Positions 8,610 through 19,164 of a stretch of 64,000 bases of DNA are shown in pieces (within the stretch, counting starts at the first letter, position 1; every line of letters starts with the position of its first letter). The position numbers and the translations under genes were made by a program. Under the pieces are notes generated by a model, which did not search any database, was not told the origin of the DNA, and saw only the letters and a list, made by a program, of their open reading frames with translations. This stretch comes from Acidobacteriota bacterium. Its GTDB lineage: Bacteria > Acidobacteriota > Thermoanaerobaculia > UBA5066 > Gp7-AA6. The stretch covers positions 1-64,000 of the forward strand of contig DAHUXD010000050.1 in NCBI GenBank assembly GCA_027307335.1, in the 5' to 3' direction.

Positions 8610-10240
8610 CCTCTCCCCCGCCGCAGTCGCGCCATGAAAGCGGCGCCGGGGCCGCGGCCGAAGTGGTCGTGGAGCGCGAGCCAGTCGGGGTACAGCGCGT
8701 CGTACGCGTCGGCCGCCGCCTTCTGCGGTAGCACGCGCTGCGGCTTCAGGTGCGCCATCGCGCCTGCCGCGCCGACGAACGAGGCGTGGCCGCCGCGCGA
8801 CGGCCCCGCCGCGACCGCGCCCAGCATCGCGGCGCCGAGGGCCGACGCGTTCGCGGTCGCCGCGAGCGCGATCGGCCGCCGCGTGACGTCCGCGTAGATC
8901 TGCAGCAGCAGCGGGCTGCGTTCCGCGAGGCCGCCGACGGCGATCAGCTCCGTCACCGGGATCCGCTCCGCCTCGAACGCGTCGAGGATCCGCCGCGTCG
9001 AGAAGGCCGTCGCCTCGATCAGCGCGCGGTAGATCTCCGCCGCGGTCGTCGCGAGCGTCAGCCCGACGAGGAGGCCCGAGAGGTTCGCGTCGACGAGCAC
9101 GGAGCGGTTGCCGTTCCACCAGTCGAGCGCCAGGAGTCCGCGCGCCCCGGGCGGCGCCGCCGCGGCCTCGCGCTCGAGCGCCGTGAAGTCGCCGCCGCCC
9201 GCGATCTTCGCGAACCAGCCGAAGATGTCGCCGACCGCCGGCTGCCCCGCCTCGTAGCCGTAGAAGCCCTCGACGATCCCGTCGGCGACGACCCCTCCGA
9301 TTCCCTGCACGGGCGCGTAGCGCTCCGAGAGCAGCATGTGGCAGGTCGAGGTTCCCATCACCATCACCATGCGGCCGGCCTCGACGACGGTCGCCGCCGG
9401 GACGGCGCTGTGCGCGTCGATGATCGCGGCGCCGACGGCCGTGCCGGGAGCGAGGCCGAGGCGCGCGGCCATCGCGTTCGTGAGGCCGCCCACCGAGCGG
9501 CCCGGCGGCACGAGCTCGCCGCCGAGCTTCTCACCGAGCGTCGCGAATCGCGGGTCGAGAGCGCCGAAGAACTCCCTCGAGGGAAATCCGCGGGCGCGGC
9601 TCCAGAAGCCCTTGTAGCCCGCGCCGCAGGCGTTGCGCACGCGCGCGCCGGTCAGCTCGCCGACGACCCAGTCGCCCCCCTCGACGATCGAGGCCGCGGC
9701 GGCGTAGACCTCCGGGTCCTCCTCCAGCACCTGCAGCGCCTTCGCCGCGAGCCACTCGGAGGACGTGCGCCCGCCGTAGTCGGCGAGAAACGCCTCGCCC
9801 CGCGCCTCCGCGGCCGCGTTGATGCGGTCGGCCTGCGGCTGCGAGGCGTGGTGCTTCCAGAGCTTCACCCAGGCGTGGGGCCGCTTCGCCCACCGCGCGT
9901 CGAGACAGAGCGGCGTGCCCGATGCATCGACCGGCAGCACCGTGCACGACGTGAAGTCGACGCCGATGCCGACGATCGCCTCCCTCGGCACGCCGGCCGC
10001 CGCGATCGCCTGCGGCACGGCACGCTCGATCGCCTCGATCCAGTCGCCGGGATGCTGGAGCGCCCAGTCGTGCGGAAGGCGCTCCCTCGCTCCCGGAAGC
10101 GCGGTCTCGATCACGCCGTGCCGGTAGTCGGCGACCGCGGAGCCGCGCTCGCGGCCCGTCCGCGTCTCGACGACGAGCGCGCGGACGGAGGCCGTCCCGA
10201 AGTCGAGACCCAGCGCGCAGGGCGCCTGAGGCTCCGTCAC
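8606..10240 (-). CDS. araB: Ribulokinase (FGGY family)
   Basis: 544 aa, the usual ribulokinase length. It phosphorylates L-ribulose to L-ribulose 5-phosphate in arabinose catabolism. The N-terminus reads GLDFGTASVRALVV (phosphate-1 motif). AraB-type segments follow: GIGVDFTSCTVLPVD, HAWVKLWKHH, YGGRTSSEWLAAKAL, GYKGFWSR, then GTAVGAAIIDAHSA and the C-terminal GGLAERSPLLLQIYADV. The GTG start at 10240 overlaps the isomerase stop (GTGA), and the stop overlaps the GTG of the ABC gene, so translation is coupled through the operon. The last residues (RRGRG) fall in a half copy of the GGGAGAGGG repeat. The open frame upstream of 10240 is antisense-like noise over the isomerase gene. Other FGGY specificities are less likely. 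Confidence 0.88.
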   Translation of the reverse strand: MTEPQAPCALGLDFGTASVRALVVETRTGRERGSAVADYRHGVIETALPGARERLPHDWALQHPGDWIEAIERAVPQAIAAAGVPREAIVGIGVDFTSCTVLPVDASGTPLCLDARWAKRPHAWVKLWKHHASQPQADRINAAAEARGEAFLADYGGRTSSEWLAAKALQVLEEDPEVYAAAASIVEGGDWVVGELTGARVRNACGAGYKGFWSRARGFPSREFFGALDPRFATLGEKLGGELVPPGRSVGGLTNAMAARLGLAPGTAVGAAIIDAHSAVPAATVVEAGRMVMVMGTSTCHMLLSERYAPVQGIGGVVADGIVEGFYGYEAGQPAVGDIFGWFAKIAGGGDFTALEREAAAAPPGARGLLALDWWNGNRSVLVDANLSGLLVGLTLATTAAEIYRALIEATAFSTRRILDAFEAERIPVTELIAVGGLAERSPLLLQIYADVTRRPIALAATANASALGAAMLGAVAAGPSRGGHASFVGAAGAMAHLKPQRVLPQKAAADAYDALYPDWLALHDHFGRGPGAAFMARLRRGRG

Positions 10241-11904
10241 GCGCGGTACTTCGCCGCCTGGTGACGCTCGAGCGTCTGATCCGGGTCGCCGCAGAGGTTG
10301 ACGTGGATCCCGAGCTCGCGCGCCATCACGGCCTTGCGGGCGAGCGCGCGATTCGCCGTCCTCGCGTCGGGCGCGTAGGCGACCTGGATGTGGTTCGCCA
10401 TGTGCTTGGCCATCATCTGGTCGCGCGTGATGCCGTAGAGGACGGCGTGCATGATCGGCCACTGCGGCGTCGTCGCCTGCCAGCGCCGCTCGGTCTCGGC
10501 GTCCGACAGCTTGACGACGCCGCCGCGCCCGACGTCCATGTGGAGCGCGCGATCCTTGACGTACACGCGCGAGAACACGATCTCGCCCGGCCTCGACACG
10601 CCCTTTAGCGTCGAGCCGCCCTTCGGGAAGTACATCGGCGGCTGGCGCTCGCCGCGCGCGCCCGCGTATCCGCCGATGAAGTGCGAGGCCGGCGCGGCGC
10701 CGGAGATCTCGAACACCCACACGAAGCCGTTCACGCCGCTCTCCTCGACCGACGCGCCCCAGCGCACGTCGTGGAGCGTCGTCGACGGATCGATGCCGAG
10801 GTCCGACCACACGCGGTTGGTCAGGAGCGCGTCGACGCCGGCGCACTCGTCGACCTCGTTGAAGTGCGGAACCGCGAGGCCGTCGAAGAGCGGCCGTCCG
10901 TCGGCCCCGGCGACCGGAGGACGGTCGGGATTGTTCAGCAGCCCTTCCGCGAGGTCCGACGCGACGCAGGTGTCCTTGAGGCCCTGCTGGTACTGGATTC
11001 CGATCGCCGCGCATCCGAAGTCGTGCGCCATCCGCACTGCCGAGTCGTACATCTTGAGGCCCTCGAGCACCTGCCACTCCGTCAACTCGGAGGCCTCGTC
11101 GCGACCGATCGCGAAGACCATGCCGCGCTTCCTCAGCCAGTCGTAATGCCGCCGCGCCACGTCGTCCGGGACCTCGCGCATCGCGGCGTAGAGCGCCGAT
11201 TGGGACATGCGCTCCTTGAAGAGTCCCATGCCGTGCATGAGCTCGTCGGGGACGATCGCGTTGTACATGCCCATGCAGCCTTCGTCGAAGACGCCGAGGA
11301 TCGCCTGGTCGCGCATGAGCGCCTGCCCGAGGGCGGCGCCGCGCACGAAGTCCTCCTCGTAGGACGCGCCGAGGGTCTCGTCCTCGAACCTCCGCGCGTG
11401 GCTCGTGTCGTGCGCGATCTTCCCCTGCGCCAGCCACTGCCTGAGGCCCGACCGCGCGAACCCGTCCTCGAAGTCCTCGCTCCAGATCGAGCTGTACGGG
11501 ATCCCGGCCTTGGTCAGGGACGCGTTGACGTTCAGCATCCCGACCAGCCCCGGCCACTCGCCGCTCCAGTTGGCGAGGGTCAGGATCGGCCCACGGTGCT
11601 TCGTCAGCCCCGCGAGGATGTGGCTCGTGTACTCCCACACCGCCTCGGCGACGACGAGCGGTGCCTCCGGATCGATCTGCCGGAAGATCCGGATCCCGCG
11701 CGCCTGACCGTCGATGAAACCGTGCTTCTTATCCGCGTCGTACTCGTGGCCGCGCACGATGCGCGCCCCGAGTTCGCCGAACGCCTTCTCGACCGCCCGC
11801 TCGAGCGTCTGCTGCGCGGGCCAGCATTTCTGGTTCGCCGAAAGGCGCGAGTCGCCGCTCGCGACGAGGACGACCTCCCGGGCTCCGGGCTTCTGCGTGC
11901 TCAT
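10237..11904 (-). CDS. L-fucose/L-arabinose isomerase-family protein
   Basis: 555 aa sugar isomerase of the fucose-isomerase fold. It contains SWSEDF-like and metal-site-like segments: TLANWSGEWPGLVGML, VFDEGCMGMYNAIVPDEL, IGIQYQQGLKDTCVASDLAEGLLN, HFNEVDECAGVDALLTNR and HMANHIQVAYA near the C-terminus. Next to a ribulokinase and a CUT2 transporter it most likely interconverts an aldose such as L-arabinose with the ketose that AraB phosphorylates; this is inference from context. The ATG at 11904 follows GGGAGGAG. It is the first gene of the operon, with 111 bases upstream to ftsB. No ribulose-5-phosphate epimerase gene is seen nearby. Confidence 0.8.
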   Translation of the reverse strand: MSTQKPGAREVVLVASGDSRLSANQKCWPAQQTLERAVEKAFGELGARIVRGHEYDADKKHGFIDGQARGIRIFRQIDPEAPLVVAEAVWEYTSHILAGLTKHRGPILTLANWSGEWPGLVGMLNVNASLTKAGIPYSSIWSEDFEDGFARSGLRQWLAQGKIAHDTSHARRFEDETLGASYEEDFVRGAALGQALMRDQAILGVFDEGCMGMYNAIVPDELMHGMGLFKERMSQSALYAAMREVPDDVARRHYDWLRKRGMVFAIGRDEASELTEWQVLEGLKMYDSAVRMAHDFGCAAIGIQYQQGLKDTCVASDLAEGLLNNPDRPPVAGADGRPLFDGLAVPHFNEVDECAGVDALLTNRVWSDLGIDPSTTLHDVRWGASVEESGVNGFVWVFEISGAAPASHFIGGYAGARGERQPPMYFPKGGSTLKGVSRPGEIVFSRVYVKDRALHMDVGRGGVVKLSDAETERRWQATTPQWPIMHAVLYGITRDQMMAKHMANHIQVAYAPDARTANRALARKAVMARELGIHVNLCGDPDQTLERHQAAKYRA

Positions 11905-11960
11905 GCTCCTCCCGCGTCGCTGGGTCGAAGGGCTCGTGGACGTGCGGACATCGGAGAGCT

Positions 11961-11983
11961 CCCGAATTTGCGGGAAGATTCTA
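11961..11983 (-). promoter_or_regulatory. Possible promoter/operator of the sugar operon
   Basis: On the minus strand a TAGAAT box (11978-11983) is followed by a CCCGCAAATTCGGG palindrome (11961-11974) about 57 bases before the isomerase start. The palindrome could be an operator or a leader hairpin. No clear -35 box is seen. Confidence 0.25.
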
Positions 11984-12015
11984 TGCGAGCGCGCGGGACG
12001 AGCCGCGTCGGGACG

Positions 12016-15079
<3,064 letters not shown>

Positions 15080-15094
15080 CGCCTTCGACGGGCG

Positions 15095-15126
15095 CCAAAA
15101 GAAAAGGGCGGCCGAAAAGGCCGCCC
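15095..15126 (-). terminator. Terminator of the CTERM-protein gene
   Basis: A perfect 8-bp GGGCGGCC/GGCCGCCC stem (15106-15113 with 15119-15126) is followed on the minus strand by TTTTCTTTTGG. A second GCGGGCC/GGCCCGC hairpin sits at 15135-15152, just past the stop codon. Confidence 0.75.
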
Positions 15127-15161
15127 GGAATCACGCGGGCCGGAAGGCCCGCGCCTCCTCC

Positions 15162-16145
15162 TTACGCCCCCAGCGAGGTCTTCCTCGCGAGAACGTATCC
15201 CACCGCTGCCAGAAGAACGACGAGACCGGCGATGCCGGCGACCGAGAGCGTCGGCACCGCGGCCGCCACGGGGACGGCCTGGCCCGTGAAGCTGACACCC
15301 GTGTCGACCACGGCCGGCACCGTCGGTGTGACGACCAGCCCGGCCCACTCGAGCGCGGCGCCGTTGTCGATGCAGGTCGCGTCCACCGTGTTGTCGAGGT
15401 TGCCCGACGAGATCTCGTCCCAAACGCTCGAGTATCCCTGTGCCGTCCACTTGCTGGCGGGCGTCGTGCCCTGCCACATGATCGTGTACTGAAGCTGATG
15501 ACAGCTCGCGTCGGCCCCGTGGCCGCCCGCGCCGGCCGCCGAGCCCAACGAGAAGCCCTGGTCATTGTCGGCGAGATAGAGGTCGGATCCGACAAAGGCG
15601 TTCAGCGTGGCGCCTCCGCCGGGCGCGGCCGGCGCCCCGGGCGGCGGCGCAACGGCGAAGGACAGATTGATGACCGCGCCCGCCGCGCCGTTGACGTACG
15701 TCAGCGTCTCCGTCAGCCGGATGCCGAGGGTACCCGCATCGGCGACGATGACGACGGTGAACGGATCGCCCGACGTTCCGGTTCCGGTCACGGGAGTCAT
15801 CGAGACGGGGGTCCAGGGCGTGTAGGTGTTCGACGCCGAGCCGCACGGGTGATTGTTGAAGTCGGGCCCGAAAATGGTGGCGCCGATTGAAGCGAAGGTC
15901 CCCGAGTCGGCGGTCTCGCCGGCGCTGCAGTCGGGAGGATAGAACTGACCCGTGCCAGGAACGTTGCTGTTGGTGACCTGGAGCGAAGTGTCGTTGCCCA
16001 CCACGATCGTGAGCGGGTTCCCCGCGATCGTCACGGTCGCCGGCGCGAGCGGAGTGAACGGCTGCCGCGGCACGCGGCGATTCTTCGAAGCCCACGCCGG
16101 AGCCGCGAGGGCCAGACACACGAGCACGAGCGCGACGCGTTTCAT
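15162..16145 (-). CDS. Secreted protein with IPTL-CTERM-like sorting tail
   Basis: 327 aa. Signal peptide at the N-terminus (VALVLVCLALAAPAWA). The body is Thr/Gly-rich and beta-like, with cysteines that could pair. The C-terminus has a tripartite sorting signal: VPTLS, then a hydrophobic helix (about 300-320), then a basic ARK tail. This matches the IPTL-CTERM type, in which a VPTLS/IPTLS motif precedes the membrane segment and an exosortase-like enzyme is thought to process it. No exosortase gene is in this window. A terminator follows. The ATG at 16145 has GGCGG seven bases upstream. Confidence 0.8.
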   Translation of the reverse strand: MKRVALVLVCLALAAPAWASKNRRVPRQPFTPLAPATVTIAGNPLTIVVGNDTSLQVTNSNVPGTGQFYPPDCSAGETADSGTFASIGATIFGPDFNNHPCGSASNTYTPWTPVSMTPVTGTGTSGDPFTVVIVADAGTLGIRLTETLTYVNGAAGAVINLSFAVAPPPGAPAAPGGGATLNAFVGSDLYLADNDQGFSLGSAAGAGGHGADASCHQLQYTIMWQGTTPASKWTAQGYSSVWDEISSGNLDNTVDATCIDNGAALEWAGLVVTPTVPAVVDTGVSFTGQAVPVAAAVPTLSVAGIAGLVVLLAAVGYVLARKTSLGA

Positions 16146-16445
16146 GAATCCGCCTTTCGTAGTCGCTTTATCGACGATTTAAGATGCGGGAACCGTAGCC
16201 GAGGCGAACGCACCTGTCAAGACGTACAGGTAGGTTCTGCCCTGCTGCCCGCCCGAACAGGAGGGGCACCGAAGGGCTTCGTGGGGGGGCCGCGAACGGC
16301 CCCGCGGGGCTCCGAGGTCTCCGGACGGAGGGGGCGGCCGCCCGGGAGCATGGTAGTTTGTTCTTTTCGCCCGCCGGCACCCCGGTTGGGTCCGGCCGGC
16401 GAGGCGGCTTCCCGCCGCGAGTTTCCTCATCGGGGGGCGTGGAAC

Positions 16446-17192
16446 ATGGCTGGCTGCGCAAGCGGAGGCGGCTGCGGCATCGGGAACGCGTACAACCCGG
16501 GCCAGTACGTCGGGATCCGCATGAACGAGCACGAGGATGGCCGGAGCGTCCTCTGCGACACGACGGGCGTCGAGGTCTCCCGCAAGCAGCGGGTGATCGT
16601 CGAGGGGGATTCCGGCTTCGAATATGCCGAGGTGACGAACTTGCGGCCGATGATCCTGAAGCAGTGCCAGCTGCGGGACTCCCGGCGGCTCGTCCGGGTC
16701 GCCACCGGCACGGACCTCGCGGCCTACCAGGCGAAGGTCGATCGGGAGGGCCGGTTTCTCACCGATGCCCGGCGGCTCGCCGGCGAGAAGCGGCTGACCA
16801 TGAAGCTCATCCGGGCCGAGGAGGCCTTCGACGGTCGAAAGGTCACGGTCTATTACACTTCCGAGGCCCGCATCGACTACCGCAAGCTCGTCTCCGACCT
16901 CGCCCTCGCCCACCCCGTCCGGATCGAGATGCGGCAGGTCGGCCCCCGGGACGAGACCCGGATGCGCGGCGGCATCGGGCCGTGCGGGCTGACGCTCTGC
17001 TGCTCCACGTTCCTCAAGGGCTTCCACCCGGTAACCATCAAGATGGCCAAGAACCAGAACCTCTCGCTGAACCCCTCCAAGATCTCGGGCATGTGCGGGC
17101 GGCTGATGTGCTGCCTCGCCTACGAGGACGAGGCGCCGGACCGGGGAGCCTCGAAGAAGCCGCAGAATATTCCGGTGCCGACCCCTGTTTGA
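16446..17192 (+). CDS. ricT: PSP1-domain protein, RicT/YaaT-like
   Basis: 248 aa. The PSP1 domain is followed by the conserved cysteine cluster GIGPCGLTLCCSTF and MCGRLMCCLAYE, with the segment KMAKNQNLSLNP between, as in Bacillus RicT (YaaT). In Firmicutes RicT with RicA and RicF forms an Fe-S complex that controls RNase Y and mRNA maturation. Here ricA and ricF are not seen. Extra N-terminal cysteines (MAGCASGGGCG) are present. The ATG at 16446 is the first good start; the open frame upstream has no support. An Hfq-like RNA-binding gene follows after 44 bases, which fits an RNA-related role by inference. Confidence 0.88.
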   Translation: MAGCASGGGCGIGNAYNPGQYVGIRMNEHEDGRSVLCDTTGVEVSRKQRVIVEGDSGFEYAEVTNLRPMILKQCQLRDSRRLVRVATGTDLAAYQAKVDREGRFLTDARRLAGEKRLTMKLIRAEEAFDGRKVTVYYTSEARIDYRKLVSDLALAHPVRIEMRQVGPRDETRMRGGIGPCGLTLCCSTFLKGFHPVTIKMAKNQNLSLNPSKISGMCGRLMCCLAYEDEAPDRGASKKPQNIPVPTPV

Positions 17193-17236
17193 CCGCTCAA
17201 GACGTCCCACCTTTTCGGGACCAAAGTGAGACAGCC

Positions 17237-17614
17237 GTGGTCAATCGAAACACATCCGGCGGCGCTTTCCGAAACGAAGACGAGGGTCCCGCCAACCGCA
17301 AGCTGATCCGCCCGAATCTGGCCGAGCTCGCCGACCGCTACCCGACGCGCTCCTTCTCCCAGCGCAAGCAGGTGCCGCCCGAGCAGACGAACGCCGAGAG
17401 CTACTACTACCTCAAGCAGATGGCGGCCAAGACCCCGATGGTCGTGGTCCTGACCGACGGCGAGAAGATCAACGGCTGGATCGAGTGGTACGACAAGAAC
17501 TGCCTGAAGGTGAACCGCGAGAGCGGACCGAACCTTCTGGTGCCGAAGGCCTCGATCAAGTACATGTACAAGGCCTCCGAGGCCGCGGGCGACGAGGCGA
17601 GCGGGAACCGCTAA
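17237..17614 (+). CDS. hfq: Hfq-like Sm-fold protein with N-terminal extension
   Basis: 125 aa from a GTG. Residues about 50-112 match the Hfq/Sm fold: YYYLKQM corresponds to the FLN helix, MVVVLTDGEKINGWIEWYD to Sm1, and LLVPKASIKYMYK to Sm2. The canonical YKH of Hfq Sm2 is replaced. About 50 basic, disordered residues precede the fold. Hfq hexamers bind U- and A-rich RNA and pair small RNAs with mRNAs; whether this divergent form does so is unproven. It follows ricT by 44 bases, on the same strand. The start is not certain as there is no strong ribosome-binding site. Confidence 0.75.
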   Translation: MVNRNTSGGAFRNEDEGPANRKLIRPNLAELADRYPTRSFSQRKQVPPEQTNAESYYYLKQMAAKTPMVVVLTDGEKINGWIEWYDKNCLKVNRESGPNLLVPKASIKYMYKASEAAGDEASGNR

Positions 17615-17624
17615 AACTCTTGTT

Positions 17625-17660
17625 CCCCCTCTCCCTCCGGGAGAGGGCCGGGGTGAGGGG
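17625..17660. repeat. GGGAGAGGG palindromic repeat, copy D
   Basis: CCCTCTCCCTCCGGGAGAGG hairpin followed by GGGGTGAGGGG. It lies between the convergent stops of the Hfq-like gene and the sugar transferase gene and could act as a bidirectional transcription stop. Confidence 0.85.
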
Positions 17661-17688
17661 CGTCCGTTCGCCTTGCCTCTGGCGACCC

Positions 17689-19122
17689 CTAACGCGCCCC
17701 CCTCCCCGTCAGCACCGCGGGCACCGTCTTCAACAGGATCTTCAGGTCGAGGAGCGGAGACCAGGTGTCGATGTACTTCAGGTCGAGGGCCATCCACCGG
17801 TCGAAATCCACTTCGTTGCGGCCGGACACCTGCCAGAGGCACGTCAGCCCGGGCTTCATGCTGAGCCGCCGACGCTGCCAGGGCTCGTAGCGGGAGACCT
17901 CCTCGGGCAGGGGCGGACGCGGTCCGACGAGGCTCATGTCGCCGATGATCACGTTCCAGAGCTGCGGCAGCTCGTCGATCGACAGGCGGCGCAGGAGCCG
18001 GCCGATCGGCGTCAGCCGGGGATCGTGCCGGACCTTGAAGACGGGGCCGGTCATCTCGTTCAAGTGCGAGACCTCGGTCAGGCGTTCCTCGGACCCCGCC
18101 TGCATCGTGCGGAACTTCAGCAGCGTGAATTGGCGGCCGTTCAGCCCGCACCGCACCTGGCGGAACAGGATGGGCCCGCTCGACCCGAGGCGGATCCCGA
18201 GGGCGGCCAGGATCTGGATCGGAAGCGTCACGAGGAAGAGCGCGAGCGCGAACACGAGGTCGATCGTTCGCTTGGCGGCGAGCTCGGCCGGGTTGGTCGG
18301 CGTCGTCGTGAACGTCAGGAGGGGAATCCCGTCGAGCTCCTCGAGCACGGGACGGGCGAGCACGTGGGGAAAGATGTCCAGGGAGACGTGCGCCCGCACG
18401 CCGTGCCGCTCCGCGACGAGGAGCGCGCCCTCGTACTCGGCGAGCTTGCCCTTCTCGATCACGAAGATGACCTCGTCGACGACCCGCGACGAGAGGATGG
18501 CCTCCATGTCCGTGATCCTCCCGAGCCGCGGCCATCGCGCCGCGAGAGCGGCCTCGTGGCCGTTGTCGTCGTCGACGTAGCCGACCACGCGGAATCCCCA
18601 GTGGGGATGCCCCTCGAGGAAATCGCCGAACTGCGCGGCCTTCGGTCCCGTCCCGACCAGCAGCGCCGTGCGGAAGTTGAACCCCCGCGCGCGGACGAAC
18701 CGCGAGGCGCCCCGGAGCGCCGACTTCTCCACCGCGAGGAGCAGGAAGTTCACGATTCCGAAGAGGACGAGGAACCAGCGGCTGACGAAGTCCAGGCGCA
18801 GGCCGAAGATCAGGAGGACCAGGATGACCGTGCCTCCGAGAGACACGCGGGCGGCGGCCCAGATCTCCTCGCCGAACGGCAGCGTGCGATGGCTGCGGTA
18901 GAACCCCGCCCCGGCGAGCAGGACCCCCCAGATCGGCAGGATGAAGAAGAGGAGCAGCAGGTACTGCTCGAGCGGGTAGATCGCGAGCGGGAAGAGCCCG
19001 GGCAGCTCGGTCCGGAGCACACCCTGCCGCAGCGCCCACGCGATCGGCAGCGACGCGGCCGTCAGCGCCAGGTCCGCCAGGAGGACCCCGATCGCAATCG
19101 CGCGCGCTTTCTGTTTCAGCAT
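17689..19122 (-). CDS. Polyprenyl glycosylphosphotransferase (priming sugar transferase)
   Basis: 477 aa. Several transmembrane helices at the N-terminus, a central nucleotide-binding-like (CoA-binding) domain with VGTGPKAAQFGDFL, and a C-terminal bacterial sugar transferase domain: KRTIDLVFAL membrane segment, FRQVRCGLNGRQFTLLKFRTM, RRLSIDELPQLWNV, MSLVGPRPPLPEEV and PGLTCLWQVSGRNEVDF. Enzymes of this family (WbaP/CpsE type) move a sugar 1-phosphate from a UDP-sugar to undecaprenyl phosphate, the first step of exopolysaccharide or O-antigen synthesis. It is the last gene of the glycosyltransferase operon, 42 bases after the GT4 gene. Confidence 0.93.
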   Translation of the reverse strand: MLKQKARAIAIGVLLADLALTAASLPIAWALRQGVLRTELPGLFPLAIYPLEQYLLLLFFILPIWGVLLAGAGFYRSHRTLPFGEEIWAAARVSLGGTVILVLLIFGLRLDFVSRWFLVLFGIVNFLLLAVEKSALRGASRFVRARGFNFRTALLVGTGPKAAQFGDFLEGHPHWGFRVVGYVDDDNGHEAALAARWPRLGRITDMEAILSSRVVDEVIFVIEKGKLAEYEGALLVAERHGVRAHVSLDIFPHVLARPVLEELDGIPLLTFTTTPTNPAELAAKRTIDLVFALALFLVTLPIQILAALGIRLGSSGPILFRQVRCGLNGRQFTLLKFRTMQAGSEERLTEVSHLNEMTGPVFKVRHDPRLTPIGRLLRRLSIDELPQLWNVIIGDMSLVGPRPPLPEEVSRYEPWQRRRLSMKPGLTCLWQVSGRNEVDFDRWMALDLKYIDTWSPLLDLKILLKTVPAVLTGRGAR

Positions 19123-19164
19123 GAGACGTTGGGGACGGCGGGGCCCGGGCCGGCCGCGCCGATG

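Noticed and set aside
5538-8897. A 1119-codon plus-strand frame opposite the sugar transporter operon
   Set aside because: Composition is Arg/Asp/His rich throughout and no domain can be recognised; it shadows the ABC genes.
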